A stretch of DNA of 64,000 nucleotides from Micromonospora sp. NBC_01813 (lineage in GTDB: Bacteria > Actinomycetota > Actinomycetes > Mycobacteriales > Micromonosporaceae): positions 2,789,001 to 2,853,000 of the forward strand of contig NZ_CP109067.1 in assembly GCF_035917335.1 (NCBI RefSeq). The letters run 5' to 3'. Below the pieces are notes generated by a model that did not search any database, had not been told where the DNA came from, and saw only the letters and a list, made by a program, of their open reading frames with translations. Position numbers and translations under genes: made by a program. The first letter of the stretch is position 1. Each line of letters begins with the position of its first letter. Of the stretch, positions 40,741 through 48,456 are shown one piece after another.

Positions 40741-41196
40741 GTGTCTGTGAGTAAGCTCCAGAATCGCGACGAGTTCACACGCTGGTACCAGGAGGGCAAG
40801 ACTTACTCCTGGATCATCGAAGAGTACCAGCGGAAGTACGGCATCGAGATCGGCGCGGGCACCATCTCCAACTGGCGGTCCCAGCTCGGCCTGGAGAAGC
40901 GGGCGGTGCGCGACTCCACCCTGATCCCATGGGCGGTGAAGCCGGAGCACCGCTTCGACCACATCCTCCACATGCTGCGCACCGAGGCGCGCCGTCGCGG
41001 CGGTCATCCGATCCCGCCGGCCCGACTCAAGAAGTTGAACGGCTTCCTGGCCAACCTCGAAGCACAGGATGCGGTGGTGCACTACGACCCCGACACCGAG
41101 CAGGGCTGGTGGCTCGTGCACCGTCGCCCGGAGGTCGACACCGACATCATCCGCGTGCCCGACAAGGTCACCCGCGAGCGCGGCGCTCGCGACTAG
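40741..41196 (+). CDS. Candidate immunity repressor (HTH DNA-binding protein)
   Basis: 151 aa, GTG start with GGGGAGGG. Residues 15-45 (YSWIIEEYQRKYGIEIGAGT then ISNWRSQLGL) form an HTH; the C-terminal half has TLIPWAVKPEHRF, HMLRTEARRRGGH and VVHYDPDTEQGWWLV, which I associate with actinophage repressor-like proteins. Its promoter contains two repeat sites, it faces a divergent small gene, and it sits beside the early operon. These are the features of a phage repressor. Direct binding is not shown. Confidence 0.7.
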   Translation: MSVSKLQNRDEFTRWYQEGKTYSWIIEEYQRKYGIEIGAGTISNWRSQLGLEKRAVRDSTLIPWAVKPEHRFDHILHMLRTEARRRGGHPIPPARLKKLNGFLANLEAQDAVVHYDPDTEQGWWLVHRRPEVDTDIIRVPDKVTRERGARD

Positions 41197-41203
41197 CAGC
41201 ACC

Positions 41204-41244
41204 AAAGGGGGCGCACCGGCCATCACGGCGGGTGCGCCCCCTTT
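41204..41244 (+). terminator. Strong terminator after the repressor gene
   Basis: 14-bp perfect stem AAAGGGGGCGCACC / GGTGCGCCCCCTTT, then GTCGTTT. Isolates the repressor from the early operon. Confidence 0.85.
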
Positions 41245-41272
41245 GTCGTTTAGGTGGTTGTCGTTGGCTCGC

Positions 41273-41298
41273 CCGGATTTGCAGCATCTGCAATCCGG
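41273..41298. other. Inverted repeat 1 of structured gap
   Basis: CCGGATTTGCAG / CTGCAATCCGG, one-base bulge, CAT loop. The 446-nt gap 41197-41642 has no convincing gene but three such elements in a row. Confidence 0.6.
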
Positions 41299-41348
41299 AC
41301 CGACCTCGGCCGCATGGCCGCCACTGGCCGACCAGCTCGGGCGGTCAC

Positions 41349-41371
41349 GCGCCGTGGATATTCCACGGCGC
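41349..41371. other. Inverted repeat 2 of structured gap
   Basis: GCGCCGTGG-ATATT-CCACGGCGC, 9-bp arms, short AT centre; suits a dimeric protein site or an origin element. Confidence 0.6.
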
Positions 41372-41399
41372 AACTCTCCACAAGCCTCACGCAGAGTTG
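41371..41399. other. Inverted repeat 3 of structured gap
   Basis: CAACTCT ... AGAGTTG with 15-nt spacer, abutting repeat 2. Confidence 0.5.
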
Positions 41400-41498
41400 C
41401 CCGGGTAGCATGGCCGGGCGCTCAGGTCTAGTGCCCACCTGGTGGGATCCTGGCTCGTCCGATTGTCGGCTGCGCGCCAGGTGACACGGGGTGCAGCA

Positions 41499-41615
41499 TG
41501 GTCATCTTCATTACCCCCCGCTATGCCGGGGCGCATGGGTGGGACGGGTCGAGTCCGCGACACCTTGCCGCCTCGTTGCGACATCTAGCGGATCTTGCTG
41601 GTACGGTTCACTAGC
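41499..41615 (+). CDS. Possible 38-aa leader peptide
   Basis: ATG 41499 to TAG 41615; begins MVIFITPRYAGAHGWDGSSP. No strong ribosome site, and its 3' end overlaps the early operator, so it may be chance. Confidence 0.25.
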
Positions 41616-41618
41616 AAG
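41594..41618. promoter_or_regulatory. Inverted operator upstream of the early operon
   Basis: CTTGCTGGT-acggttc-ACTAGCAAG: two repeat cores facing each other, the only inverted pair in the window. A TACGGT -10-like hexamer (41602-41607) lies in the centre, 35 nt before the first early gene. Best candidate for the repressor-controlled lytic promoter. Confidence 0.65.
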
Positions 41619-41642
41619 TGAGGGCGGCCGGAAGGTGGCGGT

Positions 41643-41849
41643 GTGCAAGTAGAGGTCGAGTTCGATCACGGGGGCGGCAACGGATGGCTGTACGTCGGCC
41701 CCGAAGCCGTCGGGCACGAAATCCAGGTTGCTCTGGCGATCATCGAAGAGGCGGGATACGAAGCCTTGGATCCACTTGAGACCGGCGACGACGCCGAAGA
41801 AGACGACCAGGGGAGGTTGATGCATCCCTTGGTGCGAAAGGGCGGGTAG
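41643..41849 (+). CDS. First early-operon protein, unknown
   Basis: 68 aa, GTG start (AAGGTGG upstream). Very acidic (ETGDDAEEDDQG). Unknown; acidic early proteins sometimes mimic DNA, not shown here. Confidence 0.6.
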   Translation: MQVEVEFDHGGGNGWLYVGPEAVGHEIQVALAIIEEAGYEALDPLETGDDAEEDDQGRLMHPLVRKGG

Positions 41850-42806
41850 ATGGGGCTAGTCAGACTGGATGCGCACAAGGAACGAGCACGGGGAGCCGGC
41901 GGGAACCGCGAGGTCCCTCGCAACGGCAGGAAACAACCACTGATCATCCCGCTCGGCCCGGACGGACGTCCGGACCTTGAAGCCAAGCTCAAGCCGTACA
42001 CCCGGATGACCACGTACATCGACTGTCTCGAAGACAAGTCCGCGCTCTCCTGGTGGCACAGGCGGCTAACCCTGATCGGGCTGGCAAGGCTGCCGGAAGG
42101 CAAGCGGGCCGACGTGGTGGCCCGAATCCTGAAGGCAGATGCCGACGGGGACAAGGAAGCCCTGAAGGGGATCGCCAGGTGGATGCACAAGGTGGCCGGC
42201 GGCGACGACAAGGCCGACCAGGGCGACTGGATTCACGAGTTGAGCGAGTACGCCGACAAGAACGAGGCGCTGCCGGCGAAAGCCAGCGACGACGACCGGG
42301 CTGACATCGCCGCCTACAAGCTGGCGACGATCGACCTGGAGGTCAGGGAGATCGAGCGCTTCGTGGTGCTGGACGACTACAAGGTGGGCGGGACGCCGGA
42401 CCGGATGAGCTGGTACGACGGACCGGACCCGGACGGCATGGAGCCAGCCGGCCACCTGATCACCGACCTCAAGACGGGTCGGGTCGACTTCGGCGCGCTC
42501 AAGATGGCGATGCAACTCGCCGGGTACGCACGGGGTCAGCGGTACGACCCGGCCACCGGGATACGGATGCCGTGGCCCAACGACATGAACCTGAACTGGG
42601 GTCTGATCATCAACGCACCGGCCGGCACCGGCACGTGCGAAGTGATGTGGGTGGACCTGAAGCTTGGCTGGGAGGGCTTCCAGCTCGCCCAGAAGGTCAG
42701 GGACATCCGACGCCTAGGAAACCGGGCGTTCCGCCCGTACCCATCAGCTAGTGCACCACTTGCTAAGGAAGACGCCTCGGATGAGGCAGACGAGGGAGAC
42801 GAATGA
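41850..42806 (+). CDS. PD-(D/E)XK exonuclease (RecB/Cas4-like)
   Basis: 318 aa. GTPDRM, LITDLKTGRV (the D...DxK core) and ALKMAMQLAGYARG (QxxxY-type helix) are the RecB-family nuclease motifs. First enzyme of the early recombination/replication set. Its tail (PLAKEDAS) encodes a stoperator-like repeat. Confidence 0.85.
   Translation: MGLVRLDAHKERARGAGGNREVPRNGRKQPLIIPLGPDGRPDLEAKLKPYTRMTTYIDCLEDKSALSWWHRRLTLIGLARLPEGKRADVVARILKADADGDKEALKGIARWMHKVAGGDDKADQGDWIHELSEYADKNEALPAKASDDDRADIAAYKLATIDLEVREIERFVVLDDYKVGGTPDRMSWYDGPDPDGMEPAGHLITDLKTGRVDFGALKMAMQLAGYARGQRYDPATGIRMPWPNDMNLNWGLIINAPAGTGTCEVMWVDLKLGWEGFQLAQKVRDIRRLGNRAFRPYPSASAPLAKEDASDEADEGDE
42757..42771 (+). repeat. Stoperator-like repeat, plus orientation
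   Basis: CACTTGCTAAGGAAG, exact consensus, in the exonuclease 3' end. Confidence 0.8.
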
Positions 42807-43024
42807 GTCCGGAGGACATCGACAACCGCTTCGACTACCACGCTCCGACCAAGCAGCGGGCCGCGCGGCACCAGTTGGTTCGCGACACGTGCGCCACTCT
42901 GGCCGAGGAGCTGAACGAGCTGCTTCCGGAGGGCCGGGAGAAGGCGCTAGCGATGACGAAGGTCGAGGAGGCCATGTTCTGGGCGAACGCCGCGGTGGCG
43001 CGCCAGGAAGGGAAGGCCGCGTGA
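42803..43024 (+). CDS. Acb2/Tad1 hairpin-domain protein, probable cyclic-nucleotide sponge
   Basis: 73 aa. IDNRFDYHAPTKQRAARHQL, then AEELNELLPEGREKALAMTK and VEEAMFWANAAVARQ, match the small actinobacterial/phage family with the Acb2/Tad1 hairpin domain. Acb2 sequesters cyclic di/trinucleotides to block CBASS, and Tad1 sequesters gcADPR to block Thoeris. Early expression (ATGA overlap with the exonuclease) fits counter-defence. Ligand not predictable from sequence here. Confidence 0.8.
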   Translation: MSPEDIDNRFDYHAPTKQRAARHQLVRDTCATLAEELNELLPEGREKALAMTKVEEAMFWANAAVARQEGKAA

Positions 43025-43242
43025 GCCAGGCCCTCAGGGTGGTGACGCCAGTCCTCGGCTGGCGGCCGTACGTGCTGGTCGAGTTCGAGCCCGACCCGGA
43101 CAGCGAGGCCGGCTTCAAGATCCTCCTCGACGCGGGAGGCGGCATCGACTCGACTGACGACGCCAGGGAGGCCCTGGAGATCACGCTGGCCAATCTGCCC
43201 GCCCCGGCCGAAGAGAAGAAGGAGGACGACCCGAGTGACTGA
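43021..43242 (+). CDS. 73-aa phage protein, unknown
   Basis: GTG overlaps the Acb2-like stop. MSQALRVVTPVLGWRPYVLV start, acidic Lys-rich end. No motif; coupled to the Acb2-like gene. Confidence 0.6.
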   Translation: MSQALRVVTPVLGWRPYVLVEFEPDPDSEAGFKILLDAGGGIDSTDDAREALEITLANLPAPAEEKKEDDPSD

Positions 43243-43717
43243 CACCCCGTGGCAGGACACCGACGGCACGCTCGTCGCCTCGTTCAAGGCCGGCAAAGGC
43301 TACGAGGAACCATGGCTGGTCATCCGCGGATCCTCGGCGACCGTGCTGCGAGACCGGATCGTCGAGGCGTTCGACCTGGAGAACGGCGACGAGCTGAGCC
43401 TGGTGGCCGCAATCCACAACGCCAGCCAGCAGTTCCACGCGCTCGGCAATCTCGGCCGCGGACTGGGTGGCCGGGTCATCAGCTCGAAGTCGGAGGACCG
43501 GGCAACCTCGGCAGGCGACGACCCGTGGATCGCCGCAGCGGCGAACGCGACGAACGCCGAGCCGGAGGACCCGAACCAGCGGTTGCTGGACGAGATCAGG
43601 GCCGCTCAGACGGTCGACCAACTGAAGCGCTTCTGGGTGGAGAACAACCCGCTCAACGAGGTCGTCGAGGCCGAGTGGCGGGCACGCGGTAAGGCTCTCA
43701 AGGGAGGTTCTGTTTAA
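43235..43717 (+). CDS. 160-aa phage protein, possible recombination accessory
   Basis: GTG start. TLVASFKAGKGYEEPWLVIR beta N-terminus; an EIRAAQTVDQLKRFWVENNP helix at the C-terminus. Sits before the ssDNA-binding-like gene. Function unknown. Confidence 0.6.
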   Translation: MTDTPWQDTDGTLVASFKAGKGYEEPWLVIRGSSATVLRDRIVEAFDLENGDELSLVAAIHNASQQFHALGNLGRGLGGRVISSKSEDRATSAGDDPWIAAAANATNAEPEDPNQRLLDEIRAAQTVDQLKRFWVENNPLNEVVEAEWRARGKALKGGSV

Positions 43718-44175
43718 TGGCACTTGCTAAGAAGGACGCGATCGGTGGCAGCCTGGCCCCGTTCTTCAAGCCGGAGAACCACGCCAACGACCTGGCGCTC
43801 ATCTTCGAGCCGCTGAGCATCCGCGAAGGCATCGTCGGCAAGTTCGGCCCCCGGGACCACATCAAGGTCAAGGTCACCGCGTTCCGCTCCCAGGACGCCC
43901 TCGACAAGGGAGCGCCCTCCTCGGAGGAGGTGGTGGAGATCAACGCCACCGTGCTCGCCAAGGACCTGAAGGAACTGATGGAGAACGCTCGCAAGTCGGG
44001 CGACAACGCTCCAGCCCTGATCGCCACCCTGATGCACTACCAGCCGAAGAACGGCGGCAACAAGAGCTGGGTGTTCCGGCTCCCGACCGATGCCGACTAC
44101 GACAAGGCGGTGGCCTTCTACGAGGACCGCGAAGCCAAGCTCCAGGCAGCTCTGGCGGACGTGCCGGACTTCTGA
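43717..44175 (+). CDS. Possible single-stranded DNA-binding-like protein
   Basis: 152 aa; MALAKKDAIGGSLAPFFKPE start, then GIVGKFGPRDHIKVKVTAFR, a likely OB-type strand region, and an acidic end. Context between exonuclease and helicase suggests ssDNA binding, but no diagnostic motif. Codons 2-6 carry a stoperator-like repeat. Confidence 0.5.
   Translation: MALAKKDAIGGSLAPFFKPENHANDLALIFEPLSIREGIVGKFGPRDHIKVKVTAFRSQDALDKGAPSSEEVVEINATVLAKDLKELMENARKSGDNAPALIATLMHYQPKNGGNKSWVFRLPTDADYDKAVAFYEDREAKLQAALADVPDF
43721..43736 (+). repeat. Stoperator-like repeat, plus orientation
   Basis: CACTTGCTAAGAAGGA, 4 nt after the ATG of the 152-aa gene. Confidence 0.75.
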
Positions 44176-44176
44176 G

Positions 44177-44974
44177 GTGCTGACGCCCGGCAGGTCGCTT
44201 AGCCTGCATGCCGAGTCGGGCCGCGAGCTGCCCCGGGTGCCGGGCCTCCAACCGCTCTACAACATGGAGGTCCGGCCCCGGCACGGCGAGGTAGTCATGA
44301 TCGCCGGCCGCAGCGGCACGCAGAAGTCAGGGTTCGCGCTGTGGTGGATGGCGCAGATGGGGCTGCCGACGCTGTACTTCAGCGCCGACATGTCGCCGTT
44401 TACCGCCTCAGCACGGATCGCCAGCATGTTCCTCGGCGAACCCACCGAGTCGATCGAGGAGCGGATGGCCCGAGGGGGCCGAGCCAGACAGGAAGCCCTC
44501 GACGCCATCGAGTCGGTGCCCATGACGTTCGCCTTCGGCCAGCTCAACTGGCAGTCGGTGGACCAGGAGCTGGAGAGCTACGTCGAGCTGTGGGACTCGT
44601 ATCCGCAGTGCGTGGTGTTCGACAACCTCATGGACTTCGAGGGCGCAGAGGCGGACTACTCGGTGCAGATGAACGTGATGAGTAACGCCACGGCGTTCGC
44701 CCGGGAGACCGGGGCCACCACGGTCCTGCTGCACCACGCCTCCGACAAGTCGTGGGATGCCAAGACGGCACCTTACGAACCACCATCGCGCAACGAGGTC
44801 AAGGGCGGACTGAGCGAGAAGCCTGAGCTGAGCCTCAGTGTGGCGCTCGACCCGAACAGCATGGAGTACAAGATCGCCTGCATCAAGCAGCGTATGGGTC
44901 CATCCGACCCGACCGCGCGACGGTACGCGGTGCTGCGCTGCCAGCCGGAACTGACCCGCTTCCACGCACGGTGA
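44177..44974 (+). CDS. RecA/DnaB-like ATPase (replicative helicase or loader)
   Basis: 265 aa, GTG start. MIAGRSGTQKSGFAL is the Walker A; CVVFDNLMDF the Walker B; VLLHHASDK a sensor histidine block. A single RecA-fold domain of DnaB-C type without the DnaB N-terminal domain, so it may load or act as a minimal helicase. Confidence 0.78.
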   Translation: MLTPGRSLSLHAESGRELPRVPGLQPLYNMEVRPRHGEVVMIAGRSGTQKSGFALWWMAQMGLPTLYFSADMSPFTASARIASMFLGEPTESIEERMARGGRARQEALDAIESVPMTFAFGQLNWQSVDQELESYVELWDSYPQCVVFDNLMDFEGAEADYSVQMNVMSNATAFARETGATTVLLHHASDKSWDAKTAPYEPPSRNEVKGGLSEKPELSLSVALDPNSMEYKIACIKQRMGPSDPTARRYAVLRCQPELTRFHAR

Positions 44975-44984
44975 GGAGGGCGCA

Positions 44985-45170
44985 ATGAGCGTCGTTCTGA
45001 AGTTCTCAGCCTCTTCCAACGTCACCTACCGACGCGAGTACGACACCGGCTACTCCCGAGAGCAGTGGGAGGCCCTGACCGACGAGCAGCGCGAACAGGA
45101 GATCGACGAAGCCATCTGGAGCGACATCGACTGCTGGGACGAGGACGCACCCGAGGAGGACTGCGAATGA
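44985..45170 (+). CDS. 61-aa acidic phage protein
   Basis: GAGGAGGG before ATG. MSVVLKFSASSNVTYRREYD then acidic IWSDIDCWDEDAPEED. Unknown. Confidence 0.6.
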   Translation: MSVVLKFSASSNVTYRREYDTGYSREQWEALTDEQREQEIDEAIWSDIDCWDEDAPEEDCE

Positions 45171-45403
45171 ACGAGAAGACATTCATCGTCACCGTCGGGA
45201 AGGTGGTCTTCCTGGACGTCGCGGTCCAGGCGCCCGAGGGGTTCACCGCGATGGACGCCATATCGCTCGCCATGAAGGACGTCACCGACATGTACGTCGA
45301 GGACGCCTGTGCCGACGGCGCGATCGTCGCCGAGAACGACTGGGAGTTCAACTCGATCAGCGAGGCCGACGACGCCGGTAACGCCCAGCTCATCATCGTC
45401 TGA
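45167..45403 (+). CDS. 78-aa phage protein, unknown
   Basis: ATGA overlap. MNEKTFIVTVGKVVFLDVAV; alternating strands and helices, acidic. No motif. Confidence 0.6.
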   Translation: MNEKTFIVTVGKVVFLDVAVQAPEGFTAMDAISLAMKDVTDMYVEDACADGAIVAENDWEFNSISEADDAGNAQLIIV

Positions 45404-45406
45404 GGG

Positions 45407-45422
45407 GACTTGCTATGGAATC
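45407..45422 (+). repeat. Stoperator-like repeat over a start codon
   Basis: GACTTGCTATGGAATC: here the word has ATG in place of AAG, so it contains the start codon of the 41-aa gene. Confidence 0.6.
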
Positions 45423-45540
45423 CGAATCCAAGACGAGCGCCAGAGCCAGCGCCGTGATCGCCCTGGTCGTCCTGGCCCTCGCCATCGGGGTGGGCCTGGC
45501 GTGCGGGGTCGGCGCGACCGCCCTGGTCCTGCTGCGGTGA
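45415..45540 (+). CDS. 41-aa single-span membrane protein
   Basis: ATG 45415 with GAGGGG. MESESKTSARASAVIALVVL continues into a hydrophobic helix (residues 13-40). Overlaps the endonuclease VII start (GTGA). Confidence 0.55.
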   Translation: MESESKTSARASAVIALVVLALAIGVGLACGVGATALVLLR

Positions 45541-45962
45541 CCGACTGTGTCGCCTGCGGAGAGCCGCTGACCGGCCGGCAGAGGAAGTTCTGTGGGTCGG
45601 CGTGCTCGAAGCGGGCGAGCCGGGCGGCGTGGATCGAGAAGGTCTACGGGATCACCCTCGCCGAATGGGACGCGATCTTCGCGGCTCAGGGGGGCGGGTG
45701 CGGCATCTGCCAGCGCCCGCCCCGCCCCGGGGAGACGTTCCACCTGGACCACGAGCACTCCAAGGGCCAGTCCGGGCCGGTCAGGGGCATCCTCTGTCCC
45801 TACTGCAACACCAGGCTGATCGGCCGGCTCAAGGACCACACGAAGGCCCAGTTGATGGCCGACTACCTGCGCGAGCCACCGGCTACCCGGGCGCTCGGTC
45901 GGGTGGTGATCGCACCGGGCAGGCCGAAGAAGAAGCGCTCACTGAAACGGAGGCGACCGTGA
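45537..45962 (+). CDS. Recombination endonuclease VII
   Basis: 141 aa, GTG start. CVACGEPLTGRQRKFCGSAC is a zinc knuckle; CGICQRPPRPGETFHLDHEH, GILCPYCNTRLIG is the endonuclease VII His-Asn/zinc core. Resolves branched DNA before packaging. Basic tail. Confidence 0.88.
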   Translation: MTDCVACGEPLTGRQRKFCGSACSKRASRAAWIEKVYGITLAEWDAIFAAQGGGCGICQRPPRPGETFHLDHEHSKGQSGPVRGILCPYCNTRLIGRLKDHTKAQLMADYLREPPATRALGRVVIAPGRPKKKRSLKRRRP

Positions 45963-46450
45963 GGTTCACTCCACGCAAAGAAGAGATCCAGCCGGTCATC
46001 GACCTGCTGGAGTCCGAGGGGTTCGACAGCGCCGAGGACATGGCGAAGGCACTGATCAAGGCGGTCGTCGAGCTGCTGTGGTTCCGGGACTGGTACGTCC
46101 TGGGAGTCAAGGGTGGTGGCGGGCAACCGGTCGCGTTCGGCCCGTTCGCCAGCGAGGCCGAGGCGCGCAGCCTCGGCACCAAGTTGCAGGGAGTCCTGGT
46201 CCCGCTCGACCCCTCCGAATGGGGGGTGGTGCAGGTCCGCGGTCTCGGCGGCACCGCCGAGGAACGCCAGGGCGGGGGCTTCGGCTTCTGCTGCACCGAA
46301 GGCTGTGGCCACCCGGCGTACGCGCACAGCATGTCGGACGGCCCGGGTCGGGGTCATTGCATCCTCTGTGGCCGCCGGGGTGCGTGCCAGAAGTACGAGC
46401 AGGCACAGAAGGGGACCAGGGCGAAGCCGAAGGCCAAGGGGGCGAAGTGA
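45959..46450 (+). CDS. Zinc-finger phage protein, unknown
   Basis: 163 aa, GTG overlap. Helical start (RKEEIQPVIDLLESEGFDSA), C-terminal CCTEGCGHPAYAH and CILCGRRGAC zinc pairs, Lys-rich end. Possibly nucleic-acid binding. Confidence 0.6.
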   Translation: MRFTPRKEEIQPVIDLLESEGFDSAEDMAKALIKAVVELLWFRDWYVLGVKGGGGQPVAFGPFASEAEARSLGTKLQGVLVPLDPSEWGVVQVRGLGGTAEERQGGGFGFCCTEGCGHPAYAHSMSDGPGRGHCILCGRRGACQKYEQAQKGTRAKPKAKGAK

Positions 46451-46863
46451 CCGCCTGGCGGCCACGCCAGCACGACCGTGAACCCCAGCGGGACCGGCCA
46501 TCACTGGAAGCCGTCCTCGAACACTACGACGTGGTTCTGAAGTCACGGAACCGGCAGATGGTCCGGTGCCCGCTACACGAAGACCGGACTCCGTCCTGCT
46601 CTGTGCGGCTAGATGAGGACCTGTGGAACTGCCACTCGTGCGGCAAGGGCGGGTCCTCATGGGACCTGCTGATGGAGAAGGAAGGGGTGAACTTTGTCGG
46701 AGCGAGAGCCCTTGCGGCCAAGTTCGGACTCACAACGGACGGCCCTGGACCAGGCGGTGAGCCGGTATCAGGTGGCTCTTACTTCGGACGCCGCGGCCTT
46801 CCTCCTGTCACGGGGGGTAAGCCGGGAGGCGGCGGCTATAAGCCGTCTTGGCGTCGTCGCTGA
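46447..46863 (+). CDS. Primase zinc-binding (CHC2) subunit
   Basis: 138 aa, GTG overlap. MVRCPLHEDRTPSCSVR and LWNCHSCGKGGSSWDLLM are the CHC2 zinc ribbon of DnaG, which reads the template start site. The toprim part is in a different frame that begins 170 nt before this gene ends. Confidence 0.82.
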   Translation: MTAWRPRQHDREPQRDRPSLEAVLEHYDVVLKSRNRQMVRCPLHEDRTPSCSVRLDEDLWNCHSCGKGGSSWDLLMEKEGVNFVGARALAAKFGLTTDGPGPGGEPVSGGSYFGRRGLPPVTGGKPGGGGYKPSWRRR

Positions 46864-47398
46864 CCCCGCACCGGGGCACGGCGGCTACACGGGCTGGCTG
46901 GCGCTGCCGTACCTGCGACACGACGGGCAGGCGGTGAGCATCCGGTTCCGCTGCATCGATCCGATGTGCGGAGTGCTGCGGCGCCGCCGGCTCGCTACCG
47001 ATCCGAAAGAGCAGCACTTCGGTCACGGCAAGTACATGAGCCTGGAGGACGAGCCGAGCCGGGTCTTCTACATCCCGGCGGTCCACTTGGCCGACGACGA
47101 GATCCACGTTACCGAGGGCGAGTTCGACGCGATCATCCTCAACCAGGTCGGCCTACCGGCCGTGGCCATCCCGGGAGCCTCCGGGTGGCAACCGCACCAC
47201 CGACGGATGCTCGCCGGCTTCAGTCGAGTCTGGGTCTGGGGGGATCCCGACGACGCTGGAGCGAAGTTCGTCGCCAAGGTCTGCCGGGCTATGCGGCAGG
47301 CGCGCGGCATCCAACTCAGCATCGGAGACGTAACCGAAACCTATCTGGAGCAAGGGGCCGGCGGGCTGTACGCGCTACTGGAAAGCGAGAGGGGCTAA
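46694..47398 (+). CDS. Primase catalytic (TOPRIM) subunit
   Basis: 234 aa, TTG start with GAAGGGGTGA upstream. IHVTEGEFDAIIL, PGASGWQP and VWGDPDDAGAKF are the toprim motifs (acidic E, DxD-type). It overlaps the zinc-domain gene in another frame, so the DnaG functions are split, or joined by frameshifting. Confidence 0.8.
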   Translation: MSEREPLRPSSDSQRTALDQAVSRYQVALTSDAAAFLLSRGVSREAAAISRLGVVADPAPGHGGYTGWLALPYLRHDGQAVSIRFRCIDPMCGVLRRRRLATDPKEQHFGHGKYMSLEDEPSRVFYIPAVHLADDEIHVTEGEFDAIILNQVGLPAVAIPGASGWQPHHRRMLAGFSRVWVWGDPDDAGAKFVAKVCRAMRQARGIQLSIGDVTETYLEQGAGGLYALLESERG

Positions 47399-47400
47399 CC

Positions 47401-47877
47401 ATGGCTTCGCAGCAGATCTTCACGCACCTTGACGTGGACAACGACGTGGTGACCGTCGAGGACTTCGGTGACGGCGAATTGACCGTACTGGTACACCAGG
47501 CTGGCATCGGAACCTCCGGGGGGCGCCTGTCGCCGGAGGCGGTGACCAGGCTGCGAGCCGCACTGCGGCCCTACGAGGAGTACCCGGGCAGCGAGCTGGC
47601 CGAAGAGTGGCGTCGGGGCCGCGAGAGCGCGATCGACGACCACGATCTGATCACCCGGGAGGAGCACGAGGCTGCGCTCGCCGCGGCCTTGGAGCAAGCC
47701 CCTGGGAGCGTGCTCGACCAGGCCCGGGTGGAAGCGCTGGAGAAGGCCACCGCCGCCGCCGAGAAGCTGCGGACCACGGGCGCGTTCGGAATCGGGGGTC
47801 CCGTCTCCCACGAGACCGTGCTGGCGTACGCACTGTTCCTGCTCGACCAGATCAACATCCCGGAGGTGCCGGCATGA
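47401..47877 (+). CDS. 158-aa phage protein, unknown
   Basis: ATG 47401. MASQQIFTHLDVDNDVVTVE start; helical acidic centre (EEHEAALAAALEQAPGSVLD). No family assigned. Confidence 0.6.
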   Translation: MASQQIFTHLDVDNDVVTVEDFGDGELTVLVHQAGIGTSGGRLSPEAVTRLRAALRPYEEYPGSELAEEWRRGRESAIDDHDLITREEHEAALAAALEQAPGSVLDQARVEALEKATAAAEKLRTTGAFGIGGPVSHETVLAYALFLLDQINIPEVPA

Positions 47878-48050
47878 GCGTGCTCTACGTCGTCGTCGAC
47901 CCGCGCACCGGGGAGCCGGCCGAGTCGCGCGGATGGGGTAAGCGAGGCCCGTACGCCTACCGCCGGCTCGGTTCGGCCCGCGCTGTCGCCACACGCATGG
48001 GACTGAGTCACGCGGACGTCGTCCGCTTCGTGCCAGAGGAGAGCAAGTGA
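47874..48050 (+). CDS. 58-aa phage protein, unknown
   Basis: ATGA overlap. MSVLYVVVDPRTGEPAESRG; basic middle. No motif. Confidence 0.55.
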   Translation: MSVLYVVVDPRTGEPAESRGWGKRGPYAYRRLGSARAVATRMGLSHADVVRFVPEESK

Positions 48051-48217
48051 GCGCTGACACCCTACGACTCATCGTCGGACTGACGCTGGCGACAGCCGCG
48101 GCCCTGGGCGTCGCGACCCTCATCCGGGGGACCTGGTGGCGAAACCTGGCGGGCGTTGCCGCCCTCGTCCTCACGGCGATGGTCGTCGTGGTCGCGGTTC
48201 GAGAGGTGATCGCGTGA
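48047..48217 (+). CDS. 56-aa two-span membrane protein
   Basis: GTG 48047 overlaps TGA; TGA 48215-48217. Helices LRLIVGLTLATAAALGVAT and LAGVAALVLTAMVVVVAV. GTGA at both ends supports coupling. Confidence 0.55.
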   Translation: MSADTLRLIVGLTLATAAALGVATLIRGTWWRNLAGVAALVLTAMVVVVAVREVIA

Positions 48218-48456
48218 GGAAGGAAGTGGTCGCTCAGCACGACAGCAAGATCTTCCGGCGCGGCTGGCCGAAGCACGGCGAAGTGCACTTCGAGCTTGGC
48301 GAGCCGGTCCGCTACGAGTCCAGGCGCGGGGCGCAGTGGCTCTATCTGGGGGTCATCGACGGCACACCGATATGGCTGCTGGATGAAGAACCGTTCCTGC
48401 CGGCAGAGGTCGACGGAGACTCGATCAGGGTTCATTTCCCGGGGGTGAAGGCGTGA
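48214..48456 (+). CDS. 80-aa phage protein, unknown
   Basis: GTG start. MRKEVVAQHDSKIFRRGWPK; Trp/Arg-rich beta pattern. No motif. Confidence 0.55.
   Translation: MRKEVVAQHDSKIFRRGWPKHGEVHFELGEPVRYESRRGAQWLYLGVIDGTPIWLLDEEPFLPAEVDGDSIRVHFPGVKA

Noticed and set aside
41250-41484. Overlapping open frames on both strands between repressor and early operon
   Set aside because: No start context or recognisable protein; the segment is better explained by inverted repeats.
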